Assembly: GCF_035917675.1 (NCBI RefSeq)
Contig: NZ_CP109104.1
Coordinates: 8,122,001-8,186,000 of the forward strand
Source: Streptomyces sp. NBC_01775
GTDB taxonomy: Bacteria; Actinomycetota; Actinomycetes; Streptomycetales; Streptomycetaceae
Direction: 5' to 3'
Length of the DNA: 64,000 nt
A model generated the notes under the pieces. It ran no database searches. It saw nothing but the letters and a program-made list of their open reading frames with translations, and was not told the DNA's origin. The first letter of the stretch is position 1. Each line of letters starts with the position of its first letter. The position numbers and the translations under genes are program-made. Below are positions 1 through 8,441 of this stretch, one piece after another.

Positions 1-1
1 C

Positions 2-55
2 ATCATCGTCGCGCTGATCATCTCGCGCTTCGCCAGCGGTGAGCGGCAGGAATGA
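2..55 (+). CDS. C-terminal tail of a membrane protein, probably a sugar transporter permease (partial)
   Basis: Only the last 17 codons and the TGA stop are inside the window. They encode IIVALIISRFASGERQE, a hydrophobic helix end followed by a short charged tail, as seen at the cytoplasmic end of a permease. The stop lies 10 bases before the next start, so the two genes are probably cotranscribed. Because the next two genes look like L-fucose catabolism, a sugar permease is a reasonable inference, but the family cannot be read from so little sequence. Confidence 0.45.
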   Translation: MIVALIISRFASGERQE

Positions 56-65
56 GGCACCACGA

Positions 66-1040
66 GTGACTTCTCCCGACCTCCCGCGCCTGGGCCTGGG
101 CTGCGCCCAACTGGGCAATCTCGGCGCCCCCATGACCGAGGAGACCGCCCACGCCGTCGTCCACGCCGCGCTGGAGGAGGGCTGCACCTACCTCGATACG
201 GCACCGCACTACGGAGTAGGCCTGTCCGAGGAGCGCCTCGGGCGGGCCCTGGCCGGGGTGCCCCGGGAGACGTACACGCTCTCCACCAAGGCCGGCCGCC
301 GGCTGCGCCCGCTCGCCCCTGGCGAACAGGCCCCCGCCGAGGGCTTCGTGGACACCCCCGCGCGGGCCCGCGAGTGGGACTTCAGCCGGGACGGCATCCT
401 GCGCACCCTGGAATCCTCCCTGGAGCGCCTCGGTACCGACCATGTCGACATCGTCTATCTGCACGACGTCGAGGACCATCTGACCGAGGTGTACGAGACC
501 GGTTTTCCCGCGCTCGCCGAGCTGCGTGAGCAGGGGGTGGTCCGCCACATCGGCTTCGGCATGAACTTCAGCGGCCACCTCGCCCGCCTGGTGGGCGGGC
601 TCGACGTGGACGTGGTGCTGTGCGCGGGCCGCTGGACGCTCCTGGACCGCTCGGCCTACGACGACCTGCTGCCGGAGTGCGAGCGGCGCGGCACCAGGGT
701 CGTCGTCGGCGGGGTCTACAACTCCGGACTGCTGGCCGACCCGCGTCCCGGCGCGCACTTCGACTACCGGCCGGCGCCCGAGCCGCTGGTCGAGCGGGCG
801 CGGCGGGCCGCCGCCGTGTGCGAGCGGCACGGGGTGCCGCTGCGGGCCGCCGCTCTGCGCTTCCCGTTCGGGCACCCGGCGGTGGTCTCGGCCGTCGTCG
901 GCGCCGCCTCGCCGCAGGAGGTACGGGACAACGCGCGGCTGTCCCGGCTGGAGATCCCGGACGCGCTGTGGCGGGAACTGACCGCCGAGGAGCTGCTGGA
1001 CGCCGATCTGCCCGTGCCGGGCCGGCCCGCCTCCGGCTGA
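66..1040 (+). CDS. Aldo/keto reductase, probable L-fucose (D-threo-aldose) dehydrogenase
   Basis: The 324-residue protein has the TIM-barrel aldo/keto reductase signature. The catalytic tetrad is visible as D44, Y49 (LDTAPHYG), K75 (STKAG) and H133 (YLHD). A conserved C-terminal segment (HPAVVSAVVGAASPQEV) would bind NAD(P). Family members close to this one oxidise L-fucose or related aldoses to the lactone. The GTG at 66 is preferred because it starts right before the conserved PRLGLG and follows AGGAATGAGG; an in-frame GTG at 39 would add nine residues and overlap the upstream stop. The next gene encodes a lactonase-type amidohydrolase, which supports a sugar oxidation pathway. The exact substrate is inferred. 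Confidence 0.8.
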   Translation: MTSPDLPRLGLGCAQLGNLGAPMTEETAHAVVHAALEEGCTYLDTAPHYGVGLSEERLGRALAGVPRETYTLSTKAGRRLRPLAPGEQAPAEGFVDTPARAREWDFSRDGILRTLESSLERLGTDHVDIVYLHDVEDHLTEVYETGFPALAELREQGVVRHIGFGMNFSGHLARLVGGLDVDVVLCAGRWTLLDRSAYDDLLPECERRGTRVVVGGVYNSGLLADPRPGAHFDYRPAPEPLVERARRAAAVCERHGVPLRAAALRFPFGHPAVVSAVVGAASPQEVRDNARLSRLEIPDALWRELTAEELLDADLPVPGRPASG

Positions 1041-1151
1041 CCCCGGCCGCCCGGTCCGCACCCGCCCCATCCGTCCCACCTGCCCCACCCGTCCCACCCG
1101 TGCTGCCCTCACCCGTGCCCGACGTCCCGACCGGCCGAGGAGTCCCAAGAC

Positions 1152-1985
1152 GTGATCCGTATCGACGCGCACCACCACCTGTGGGACCTCTCCCGCCGTG
1201 CGCTGCCCTGGATGGACGGCCCCTGGGCCGACCCGCTGCGCCGCACCTGGACGGAGGAGGACCTCGCCCCGCACCTGGCGGCGCACGGGATCGACGCCAC
1301 CGTCGTCGTACAGGCATGTCACTCGGCCGAGGAGACCCGCGAACTGCTCGCCCTCAAAGAGCGCTCGGACCGGATCGCGGCCGTGGTCGGCTGGGCCGAC
1401 CTCACCGCACCCGGCGGGCCCCAGCTCCCGGACGGGCTGGCCGGGATACGCCACCAGGCCGAGGGGCTGGACGACCCGGCCTGGCTGTCCCGGCCGCAGG
1501 TGCGGCGCGGTCTGGCCGAGGTCGCGCGTGCCGGACTCGTCTACGACCTGCTGGTCACCCCGCGCGAGCTGCCCTCGGCCGTGGAGACCGCCGAGGCGCT
1601 GCCCGAGCTGCGCTTCGTCCTGGACCACGCGGCCAAACCCAAGGTGGCGGCGGGGGAGTGGGAGCCGTGGGCCGGGCTGCTCGGGCGGCTGGCCGCGCTG
1701 CCCAATGTGAGCTGCAAGCTCTCCGGCCTGATCACCGAGGCCGACTGGAGGACCTGGACCAGGACGGACGCGCTGCCCTACGCCCGCCAGGTGCTGGAGG
1801 CCTTCGGCCCCGATCGGGTGCTGTTCGGCTCCGACTGGCCGGTGTGCACCCTGGCCGGCACCTACGAGGAGGTGATGGCGCTCGCCGAGGAGGCCACCTC
1901 GGGTCTCACGGCGGCCCAGCGCGCCGCGGTCTTCGGCGGCAACGCGGCCCGCGTCTACGGCATCGCCGGCCTCGGCCGCCCCTGA
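1152..1985 (+). CDS. Amidohydrolase-2 family lactonase, probable L-fuconolactonase
   Basis: The 277-residue protein begins with the metal-binding HxH region of the amidohydrolase superfamily (IDAHHHLWD, H7-H9). It has a later histidine in VLDHAAKP and the conserved aspartate in FGSDWPVC. This arrangement fits the COG3618 group that hydrolyses sugar lactones such as L-fucono-1,5-lactone. The GTG at 1152 follows GAGGAG at a good distance. It sits 111 bases after the aldo/keto reductase, so dehydrogenase and lactonase would act in sequence in the cytoplasm. Its 3' end overlaps the convergent TetR gene by 31 bases. Other lactonase or decarboxylase activities are possible. Confidence 0.78.
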   Translation: MIRIDAHHHLWDLSRRALPWMDGPWADPLRRTWTEEDLAPHLAAHGIDATVVVQACHSAEETRELLALKERSDRIAAVVGWADLTAPGGPQLPDGLAGIRHQAEGLDDPAWLSRPQVRRGLAEVARAGLVYDLLVTPRELPSAVETAEALPELRFVLDHAAKPKVAAGEWEPWAGLLGRLAALPNVSCKLSGLITEADWRTWTRTDALPYARQVLEAFGPDRVLFGSDWPVCTLAGTYEEVMALAEEATSGLTAAQRAAVFGGNAARVYGIAGLGRP

Positions 1986-2731
1986 CCGGCCGCCTCCGCC
2001 TCTGCCTCCGCGGCCCCCGAGGTGAAGGAGCCCAGCAGGCGGCGCACCACCCGGTCGAACGCGGCGTCCGGGTCGACCGGGCCCGAATCCTTGGCCAGGG
2101 CCGCGGCCAGGCGCGGGTATTCGCCGCCGGCGACCGCGCGGGCGAGGTACGCGCCGCGCACGGCCTGTTCCCGCTCCGCACTCCAGGGCAGCGAGCGCGT
2201 TCGCTCGGCCGTGGCCAGCTCGTTGGCGACAAAGGTGTTGACCATGCCGTTGACCGTGGCGATCAGCTCCAGCTTGGCGCCGTAGGGGAGATCGAGCCCG
2301 TCGAGGCAGATGAGCGTGTACTCCAGGAACCGCAGCCCGTTCGGGCTGAAGCCGTGCACCGGTGACGTCAGCATCAATCCGGGCTGCCACGGGTGGCGGT
2401 GCATCAACTCCCGGGTGCGGTAGGCCAGATCCAGCATTCCCTCGTACCAGTCCGTCGCGGGCGGACGGGAGAGGTCGTACTCGCCGGTGACGGCGTCGAC
2501 CATCAGCTCGTGCAGATCCTCCTTGCGCGGCACGTAGTTGTAGAGCGACATGGTGCCGCAGCCCAGCTCCGCCGCGACCCGCCGCATGGTGACGGCCTCC
2601 AGCCCCTCGGCGTCGGCGATACGCACGCCGGCCGCGGCGATGTCGCCCCTGCTGTAGGAGGGGCGGGGCCCTCTGGTGGCCCGTTCGGGACGGGTCCAGA
2701 TCACCCCTGGTTCGGCGGAACGCCCTGGCAT
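1955..2731 (-). CDS. TetR/AcrR-family repressor (TetR_C domain), probable regulator of the adjacent efflux pump
   Basis: The 258-residue protein has an N-terminal helix-turn-helix (roughly residues 28-75, with MRRVAAELGCGTMSLYNYVPRKEDL) and a tetracyclin-repressor-like C-terminal ligand domain. The ATG at 2731 is preceded by GAGGTGA. The C-terminal tail is an Ala/Glu repeat. It is divergent from the ABC exporter at 2784, with a perfect palindrome between the two starts, which is the usual layout for a repressor of its own gene and of a drug exporter. The inducing ligand is unknown. Confidence 0.88.
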   Translation of the reverse strand: MPGRSAEPGVIWTRPERATRGPRPSYSRGDIAAAGVRIADAEGLEAVTMRRVAAELGCGTMSLYNYVPRKEDLHELMVDAVTGEYDLSRPPATDWYEGMLDLAYRTRELMHRHPWQPGLMLTSPVHGFSPNGLRFLEYTLICLDGLDLPYGAKLELIATVNGMVNTFVANELATAERTRSLPWSAEREQAVRGAYLARAVAGGEYPRLAAALAKDSGPVDPDAAFDRVVRRLLGSFTSGAAEAEAEAAGQGRPRPAMP

Positions 2732-2759
2732 CGGTCATCACCTCGCCCACCATCCTAGT

Positions 2760-2776
2760 TACGTACGTCGTACGTA
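2760..2776. promoter_or_regulatory. Perfect palindrome, probable TetR operator (O1)
   Basis: TACGTACGTCGTACGTA is an 8-1-8 perfect inverted repeat. It lies 28 bases upstream of the TetR start and 7 bases upstream of the first possible exporter start, where a TetR dimer could block both promoters. Binding is inferred from position and symmetry. Confidence 0.75.
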
Positions 2777-2783
2777 GTTAGGT

Positions 2784-3830
2784 ATGGTGCCGTGCATGGA
2801 TACTACGTACGCTGTACTTAGTGAGGGGCTGGAGAAGCGCTTCGGCCCCGTACACGCCCTTCGCGGGCTCGATCTCGCCGTTCCCGAAGGCACCGTCTGC
2901 GGCGTCCTCGGGACGAACGGCGCGGGCAAGACCACCGCCGTGCGACTGCTGACGACCCTGCTGACCCCCGATGCGGGCACCGCCCGGGTGGCCGGGCACG
3001 ACGTGGCGAAAGAGCCGCACGCCGTGCGTCGGAACATCGGCGTGACCGGCCAGGACGCCTCCGTGGACGCCGAGCTGACCGGGCGGGAGAACCTCCGCCT
3101 CTTCGCCCGGCTGCACCGGCTGCGCGGCTCGGCCCGGGTCGCGCGCGCCGACGAACTGCTGGAGAGCTTCGAGCTGACCGACGCCGCCGACCGGCTCGTG
3201 GGCACCTGGTCGGGAGGCATGCGCCGCCGCCTCGACCTGGCCGTCAGCCTGGTCACCCGGCCCCGGGTGCTGTTCCTGGACGAGCCCACCACCGGCCTCG
3301 ACCCCGGCAGCCGGCGCCGTATCTGGGACGCCGTGCGCGAACTCGCCGTGCAGGGGACCACCGTCGTGCTCACCACGCAGTACCTGGACGAGGCCGACCA
3401 GCTCGCCGACGACATCGTGCTCATCGACCGGGGCCGGGCGGCTGTCACCGGGACTCCCGCCGAACTCAAGGCCCGGCTGGGCGCCTACGCCGAGGTCGTC
3501 GTCGCCGAGGAGGCCGCCGTCCCCGGCGCCGCCGTGGTGCTCGGCGGGCTCACCGGCACCGAAGCCGTCCTGGACCGTGAGCGCTGCTCGGTCGGCGCGG
3601 TCGTCCCGGCGGCCCGCGCGGAGGTGACCCTGCCCCGGCTGGTGCGCGAACTCGACGCCGCCGGCGTGCCGGTGAACGACGCGAGCGTGCGCCCGCCCAC
3701 CCTCGACGAGGTCTTCCTCCGCCTGACCGCCCCTGCCGAAGGCACGGGCCGCACCGAACGTGCGGGCCGCACCGAAGATCCCGCCCGCACAGGTCCCGCC
3801 CGCACAGGACGTGAGGAGCACGCCGCATGA
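2784..3830 (+). CDS. ABC exporter ATP-binding protein, daunorubicin-resistance (DrrA) type
   Basis: The 348-residue protein has Walker A GTNGAGKT (43-50), the signature WSGGMRRR and Walker B VLFLDEPTTGLDP, followed by the C-terminal DrrA-type domain. It would energise the permease encoded next, with which it overlaps by ATGA. The ATG at 2796 (MDTTYAV) is an alternative start; neither has a strong Shine-Dalgarno. The last 30 residues are a low-complexity tail built from GRTE, ARTG and similar units, unusual for the family. Two operator-like palindromes flank the start, so control by the divergent TetR is likely. Drug or lipid efflux is inferred. Confidence 0.9.
   Translation: MVPCMDTTYAVLSEGLEKRFGPVHALRGLDLAVPEGTVCGVLGTNGAGKTTAVRLLTTLLTPDAGTARVAGHDVAKEPHAVRRNIGVTGQDASVDAELTGRENLRLFARLHRLRGSARVARADELLESFELTDAADRLVGTWSGGMRRRLDLAVSLVTRPRVLFLDEPTTGLDPGSRRRIWDAVRELAVQGTTVVLTTQYLDEADQLADDIVLIDRGRAAVTGTPAELKARLGAYAEVVVAEEAAVPGAAVVLGGLTGTEAVLDRERCSVGAVVPAARAEVTLPRLVRELDAAGVPVNDASVRPPTLDEVFLRLTAPAEGTGRTERAGRTEDPARTGPARTGREEHAA
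2804..2820. promoter_or_regulatory. Second, imperfect palindrome inside the exporter start region (O2)
   Basis: TACGTAC, three bases, then GTACTTA forms an inverted repeat with one mismatch. It shares the TACGTAC core of the palindrome at 2760 and lies just after the exporter start codon. Two cores about 44 bases apart would allow two repressor dimers. Confidence 0.5.
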
Positions 3831-4639
3831 AGACCGCAGACGCGCTGACACCAGGCCCCGCCGCGGTGGCCAGGGACGGCTGGGCCATGCTGGGCCGCCA
3901 CCTCCAGCGCACCCGGCACAACCCCGGACTGCTGATGCTGACCCAGACGATGCCGATCATGATGCTGCTGTTCTTCGGCTACGTCTTCGGCAGCGCGCTG
4001 GCCATGCCCGGCGAGGAGTACCGCTCCTACCTGGTTCCCGGACTGCTGGCGGCCACCGCCGCCAGCGGCCTGATGAACGGGATGTTCCAGGCCGCGCAGG
4101 ACACCCACCGGGGTGTGACGGACCGCTTCCGCACCCTGCCCATGAGCCGTACCGGGGTCCCGCTGGGCCAGGCGGCGGCCGACCTGGTCACCACCGGCAT
4201 CGGGATGGTGCCCCTGCTGCTGGTGGGGCTCGCGGTCGGCTGGCGTATCCAGGGCGGCGCCCTGGAGGCGGCCGGCGCCGTCGCACTGCTGCTCCTCTTC
4301 CGCTTCGCCACCACCTGGGTGGGGGCCTTTCTCGGGCTGCTCACCAAGAGCGAGGAGGCGGCGGGCCAGCTCGGGGCCGTCACCTTCGTGTTGCCCATGC
4401 TCTCCAACGCCTACATCCCCGCCGAGGGGCTGCCGGGCTGGCTGCGCCCGGTCGCCGAGTGGAACCCGATCAGCGCCGTCACCGCGGCCGTACGGGACCT
4501 GTGCGGCAACGCGCCCGTGCCCCCGGACGCGGCCTGGCCGGTCGCGCACCCTGTGGCGGGGTCACTGGCCTGGTCGTTGGTCCTCCTCGTGGTGTTCGCG
4601 CCGCTGACCGTCCGCCGCTACGTCCGCGCGGGGCGCTGA
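3827..4639 (+). CDS. ABC-2 type exporter permease (DrrB type)
   Basis: The 270-residue membrane protein has about six hydrophobic segments, including MPIMMLLFFGYVFGSAL near residues 42-58, and the ABC-2 motif with FRTLPMSR in the cytoplasmic loop. The PAEGLPGWLRPVAEWNP region is typical of DrrB-family permeases. The start overlaps the stop of the ATPase gene (ATGA), so translation is coupled. The pair forms a complete two-component exporter in the cytoplasmic membrane. Confidence 0.9.
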   Translation: MKTADALTPGPAAVARDGWAMLGRHLQRTRHNPGLLMLTQTMPIMMLLFFGYVFGSALAMPGEEYRSYLVPGLLAATAASGLMNGMFQAAQDTHRGVTDRFRTLPMSRTGVPLGQAAADLVTTGIGMVPLLLVGLAVGWRIQGGALEAAGAVALLLLFRFATTWVGAFLGLLTKSEEAAGQLGAVTFVLPMLSNAYIPAEGLPGWLRPVAEWNPISAVTAAVRDLCGNAPVPPDAAWPVAHPVAGSLAWSLVLLVVFAPLTVRRYVRAGR

Positions 4640-4729
4640 GCCCCCGCCCTCTCCCTCGCGATCGCCCCCGCCCCGGAACGGCTCACACCGCTGACGCGGC
4701 GGGGCTCACGGTGGCTGACGCTGCGGGGA

Positions 4730-5401
4730 TCACAGTGTGGAGCGCAGCCACTGCTCGACGCTGGCGATGTGCACCGTCGACCAGGAGCGCGCGGCCTCCG
4801 TGTCCCGGGAGCGCAGGGCCGCCAGGATCTGCCGGTGCTCGTGCAGTGTGCGGCTGACCGCGTCCTCCTGGGTCAGCCCGCGCCACACCCGTGCCCTGGT
4901 CGTCGGCCCGGAGAGGCCGTCCAGCAAGGAGCACAGCACGGAGTTGCCCGAGGCGGCCACGATGCGGCGGTGGAACTCCAGGTCGGCGGTGACCAGTTCC
5001 TCCACGGACGGCTCGGCGCCCAGTGCCTCCAGCTGGGACTCCAGCGCGTCCAGCTCGTCCTCGGCGATGCGCGAGCCGGCCATCGCCGTGGCCGCGGGCT
5101 CCAGGATGCGGCGTACCGCCAGGAACTCCAGCACCGTGTCGTCGCGGTGGAAGTCCACCACGAAGCTCATGGCCTCCAGCAGCAGTTGTGGGTCCAGGCT
5201 GGTCACATAGGTGCCGTCGCCCTGGCGCACATCGAGGATGCGGATCAGGGAGAGCGCGCGCACCGCCTCCCGCAGGGAGTTGCGGGACAGACCCAGCTCG
5301 GTGGCCAGTTCGCTCTCCTTGGGCAGCCGGTCGCCGGGGCGCAGCGCTCCCGAGACGATCATCCCCTTGATCTTCTCGATCGCCTCATCGGTAACCGCCA
5401 C
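4730..5401 (-). CDS. GntR-family regulator, FadR subfamily with FCD domain
   Basis: The 223-residue protein has an N-terminal winged helix (IKGMIVSGALRPGDRLP then LATELGLSRNSLREAVRAL) and an all-helical FCD effector domain with the metal-binding pattern of D-x3-H (ADLEFHR), then H in HEHRQIL and H in VHIASVE. GTG at 5401 is chosen because AAGGAGG lies just upstream; a reading frame continuing to 5545 has no support. FCD regulators usually sense small organic or sugar acids. It is divergent from a kdgD-like gene and a transporter operon, and a perfect palindrome lies 44 bases upstream of its start, so it probably controls both directions. Confidence 0.88.
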   Translation of the reverse strand: MAVTDEAIEKIKGMIVSGALRPGDRLPKESELATELGLSRNSLREAVRALSLIRILDVRQGDGTYVTSLDPQLLLEAMSFVVDFHRDDTVLEFLAVRRILEPAATAMAGSRIAEDELDALESQLEALGAEPSVEELVTADLEFHRRIVAASGNSVLCSLLDGLSGPTTRARVWRGLTQEDAVSRTLHEHRQILAALRSRDTEAARSWSTVHIASVEQWLRSTL

Positions 5402-5847
5402 GCCGCCTCCTTGAGCCCCAGGGTCTTCAGCCTCGCATGAACCGCCCAGACATCCGATGTCTGGTTGTTCATTATGACCCGGGCGGCACGCGCCGGCTCC
5501 GGCAGTACGCCTTCCCTTCGTTTTCGGCCGCCGCCAAATCGACATAGAGGGCGACGCTGAAGCGCTCCCGTTTCAGTTCTCGCGCGACGGTCCCATGGCG
5601 CCGCGGAGTCCCGCCGACGGCAGCGCACTCGTTCGGGGGCCGGGGGCAGGTCGCGAGGGGGCGATCTCATGGCCGTCGAGCCGGTCCGCGGATTTCACGC
5701 TGTGTACGCCGGGTGCGTCCGGCGCTCCGGCCGGGGCGGCCACGTAATTCCCCTGCACATCTCTTGACGCACGAGCCTCACCAGCCTTTTACTCCGTCCA
5801 CAAGAATAGACAGCGTCTTCATATGTGGACGATGGACGAGAGGCTCC
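5402..5847. promoter_or_regulatory. Divergent regulatory region between the GntR gene and the kdgD-ABC operon
   Basis: No coding sequence is convincing in this 446-base gap. It holds the GntR palindrome at 5446-5464 and, closer to kdgD, an 8-base inverted repeat CGTCCACA (5795-5802) and TGTGGACG (5824-5831) separated by 21 bases. The second arm lies 16 bases before the kdgD ATG. The middle part, 5480-5790, shows nothing I can name. Confidence 0.5.
5446..5464. promoter_or_regulatory. Perfect palindrome, probable GntR operator
   Basis: CCAGACATCCGATGTCTGG is a 9-1-9 perfect inverted repeat located 44 bases upstream of the GntR start. Size and symmetry match operators of FadR-type dimers. It probably mediates autoregulation and control of the divergent operon. 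Confidence 0.75.
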
Positions 5848-6780
5848 ATGGTGCTCCCCCAGCAACACCCGGCGAACTCCCTCAGCGGGCTGCTCGGCTT
5901 CCCCGTCACGCCCTTCCGGCCGGACGACGGTGAGCTGGACCTCCCGCGCTTCGAGCAGCACCTCACCGACATGCTCAAGGCCGGGCCCAGCGCCTTGTTC
6001 GTCGCCTGCGGCACCGGCGAGTTCGCCTCACTGACCGTGGGCGAACACCACGAGCTCGTACGCACCGCGGTCTCCCACGTGGCCGGCGAGGTGCCCGTCT
6101 ACGCCGGTGCCGGCGGCGGCACGAGGCTCGCCGTCGAGTTCGTCCGCTCCGCCGAGCGCGCCGGGGCCGACGGAGCGCTGATCCTCCCGCCGTACCTGCA
6201 AGTCGGCCCGCCCGCAGGGCTCGTCGCGCACTACCGGCAGATCGCCGCCGCCACCCGGCTCCCCCTCATCCCGTACCAGCGCTCGACCGCCGTGTTCACC
6301 CCGGAGGCGGTGGCGGAGCTGGCCGGGCTCGAACAGGTGGTGGCCTTCAAGGACGGGCACGGCGACGTGGAGCTGTTGCAGCGCATCCACACCGCCACGG
6401 GAGGCGAGCTGACGCTCCTCAACGGCATGCCCACGGCGGAGACCTTCGCCCCCGCCTACGCCGCCGTCGGTGCCCGCGCCTACTCCTCGGCCACCCTCGC
6501 CTTCGCCCCGGCCATCGCCCGCGCCTTCTACGACGCCTTCACGCGCGGCGACGACGCCGTCCAGCAGACCCTGTTGCGCGAGTTCTACGTGCCGCTGACC
6601 CGGCTGCGGCACACCACCAACGGCTACGCGGTCTCCCTGGTCAAGGCGGGCCTGGAGGCCCAGGGCCGGCCGGCAGGCCCGGTGCGGCCACCGCTGGCGG
6701 AAGTGACGCCGGAACACATGGCCGAACTGGCCGCCCTGATCGAGCGCGGCCACACCGCCGTGGACGGCATCGCGGGCTGA
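5848..6780 (+). CDS. kdgD: DapA-superfamily aldolase/dehydratase, probable 5-dehydro-4-deoxyglucarate dehydratase
   Basis: The 310-residue protein is a DapA-type TIM barrel. The Schiff-base lysine is K168 in VVAFKDGHGD and its partner tyrosine is Y143 in LIPYQR. The motif ACGTGEFASLT near residue 55, in place of the GTTGE of dihydrodipicolinate synthase, is characteristic of 5-dehydro-4-deoxyglucarate dehydratase, which makes 2,5-dioxopentanoate, water and CO2 in glucarate/galactarate breakdown. ATG at 5848 is preceded by GAGAGG. It is divergent from an FCD GntR regulator and 84 bases ahead of an ABC importer, suggesting that the importer feeds a sugar-acid pathway. Another keto-acid aldolase activity cannot be excluded. 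Confidence 0.82.
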   Translation: MVLPQQHPANSLSGLLGFPVTPFRPDDGELDLPRFEQHLTDMLKAGPSALFVACGTGEFASLTVGEHHELVRTAVSHVAGEVPVYAGAGGGTRLAVEFVRSAERAGADGALILPPYLQVGPPAGLVAHYRQIAAATRLPLIPYQRSTAVFTPEAVAELAGLEQVVAFKDGHGDVELLQRIHTATGGELTLLNGMPTAETFAPAYAAVGARAYSSATLAFAPAIARAFYDAFTRGDDAVQQTLLREFYVPLTRLRHTTNGYAVSLVKAGLEAQGRPAGPVRPPLAEVTPEHMAELAALIERGHTAVDGIAG

Positions 6781-6864
6781 GGCGCCCGCCCGCGGCGGCC
6801 ACTTCCGCCGCGTACGCGACCCACCCGCACGTGCCCCCCCGCGCTCAAGGAGGAACGAGGAACG

Positions 6865-8433
6865 ATGAAACCCCCTCTCCGCCGACCACCCGTGGCCACC
6901 GGTCCACCGGGCCGGCGTGCCGCCGCGCTCGCCGCCGCGGGTGTGCTGCTGCTGACGAGCGGATGCACGGTCGCCAACTCCGGATCGGCCGCCGGCGCCG
7001 ACGCCGTTCAGGTCGTACTGCCCGAGGAGCCGCCCACCCTGGAGCCGTGCGACGCCTCGCTCACCGCCACCGGCCGCGTCGTACGCTCCAACATCACCGA
7101 GCCGCTCGCCGAACGGGTGCCGAAGACCGGCGGACTTGAGCCCAAGCTCGCCACCGGGTGGAAGCAGACCTCGCCGACCACCTGGCGCTTCGCCCTCCGC
7201 AAGGGCGTCACCTTCCACGACGGCACGGCCTTCAGCGCGAAGGACGCGGCCTTCTCCATCGACCGGACGATCGACTCCCGCATCGAGTGCAACGTCGACG
7301 GCTATGTCTTCGGCGACAGCGAGCTCACCGCGACCGCCGTCGACAGCACGACGCTCAAGGTCACCACGGCGGAGCCGGACCCGATCCTGCCGCTGCGGCT
7401 GTCCTTCGTGGAGATGGTGCCGACGAGCACCGCCGCCAACGCCAAGGTGCGCGAGCCGGTCGGCACCGGGCCGTACCGTGTCGACGCCTGGAACCAGGGC
7501 ATCAACCTGCGCCTCGACCGCTACGAGGGCTACTGGGGCAAGGCCCCCGACTACGCGGCGGCCCTGTACACCTGGCGCGCCGAGGGCAGCGTCCGCGCCG
7601 CGATGATCAGCAGCGGCGAGGCGGACGTCGCGGTGGGCCTGGCGCCGGCCGACGGAGCAGGCGACAACTCCGTGGAGTACCCGAACAACGAGACCTCGTA
7701 TCTGCGCATGGACGCCGGCAAGCCGCCGCTGGACGACCTCCGGGTGCGCCGGGCCATCAACTACGCCATCGACAAGAAGGGCCTGGTCGCCTCCGTCTTC
7801 GCCGGGCTCGGCAAGCCGGCGGGACAGCTCGTGCCGGACGGCGTCACCGGCTACAACCCGGACATCAAGGCCTGGCCCTACGACATGAAACGGGCGAAGT
7901 CGCTGATCAAGAAGGCCCGCGCCGACGGCGTTCCGGTGGGCACCAAGATCACGATCATCGGCCGCAACGGCATCTACCCCAAGGCCGCGGAGGCCATGGA
8001 AGTGGTGCAGAGCGCACTACGGGAGGCCGGGTTGAACGTGGAAGTGAAGATGCTGGACGTGAACGCCTGGACGGAGTATTTGCTACGGCCCTTCCCCAAG
8101 AACGCCGGCCCGACCCTGCTCCAGGCCCAGCACGGCAACCAGGCCGGCGACGCCGCGTTCACCATGGACCAGATCTACGGCAGCAAAGGCGCGCAGAGCA
8201 GCTACGGCACCCCCGGCCTCGACAAGAAGATCCAGCGGGCCGGGCGCGAAGCCGGCCGCGACCGCCAGGCCGGCTTCGCCGACGCCCTCGCATACCAGAG
8301 CGACAAGGTCGTGCGGGACGCGGTGCTCGCGCACATGAAGGGCATCATCGCGCTGGCGCCCGACGTGTCGTACAAGCCGAACTCGGCGAGCGGCGACGAA
8401 ATGCACCTGGCCGAGATCCACCCGGCGGGCTGA
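6865..8433 (+). CDS. Solute-binding lipoprotein of an oligopeptide-type ABC importer (SBP_bac_5)
   Basis: The 522-residue protein starts with a lipoprotein signal peptide ending in LLLTSGC (lipid-anchored cysteine near residue 34). The family 5 solute-binding fold follows, with LATGWKQTSPTTWRFALRKG and FHDGTAFSAKDAAFS as the usual landmarks. AAGGAGG and AGGAACG precede the ATG. It is the first transporter gene of a five-gene set and delivers ligand to the permeases at 8442 and 9365. Family members bind peptides, but several bind sugars or sugar acids; the kdgD neighbour favours the latter. Confidence 0.9.
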   Translation: MKPPLRRPPVATGPPGRRAAALAAAGVLLLTSGCTVANSGSAAGADAVQVVLPEEPPTLEPCDASLTATGRVVRSNITEPLAERVPKTGGLEPKLATGWKQTSPTTWRFALRKGVTFHDGTAFSAKDAAFSIDRTIDSRIECNVDGYVFGDSELTATAVDSTTLKVTTAEPDPILPLRLSFVEMVPTSTAANAKVREPVGTGPYRVDAWNQGINLRLDRYEGYWGKAPDYAAALYTWRAEGSVRAAMISSGEADVAVGLAPADGAGDNSVEYPNNETSYLRMDAGKPPLDDLRVRRAINYAIDKKGLVASVFAGLGKPAGQLVPDGVTGYNPDIKAWPYDMKRAKSLIKKARADGVPVGTKITIIGRNGIYPKAAEAMEVVQSALREAGLNVEVKMLDVNAWTEYLLRPFPKNAGPTLLQAQHGNQAGDAAFTMDQIYGSKGAQSSYGTPGLDKKIQRAGREAGRDRQAGFADALAYQSDKVVRDAVLAHMKGIIALAPDVSYKPNSASGDEMHLAEIHPAG

Positions 8434-8441
8434 GGGACACG

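Noticed and set aside
18..2753. 911-codon open frame on the minus strand
   Set aside because: It runs across three well-supported genes and their gaps; its amino acid make-up is the Arg/Gly/Ala-rich pattern of shadow frames.
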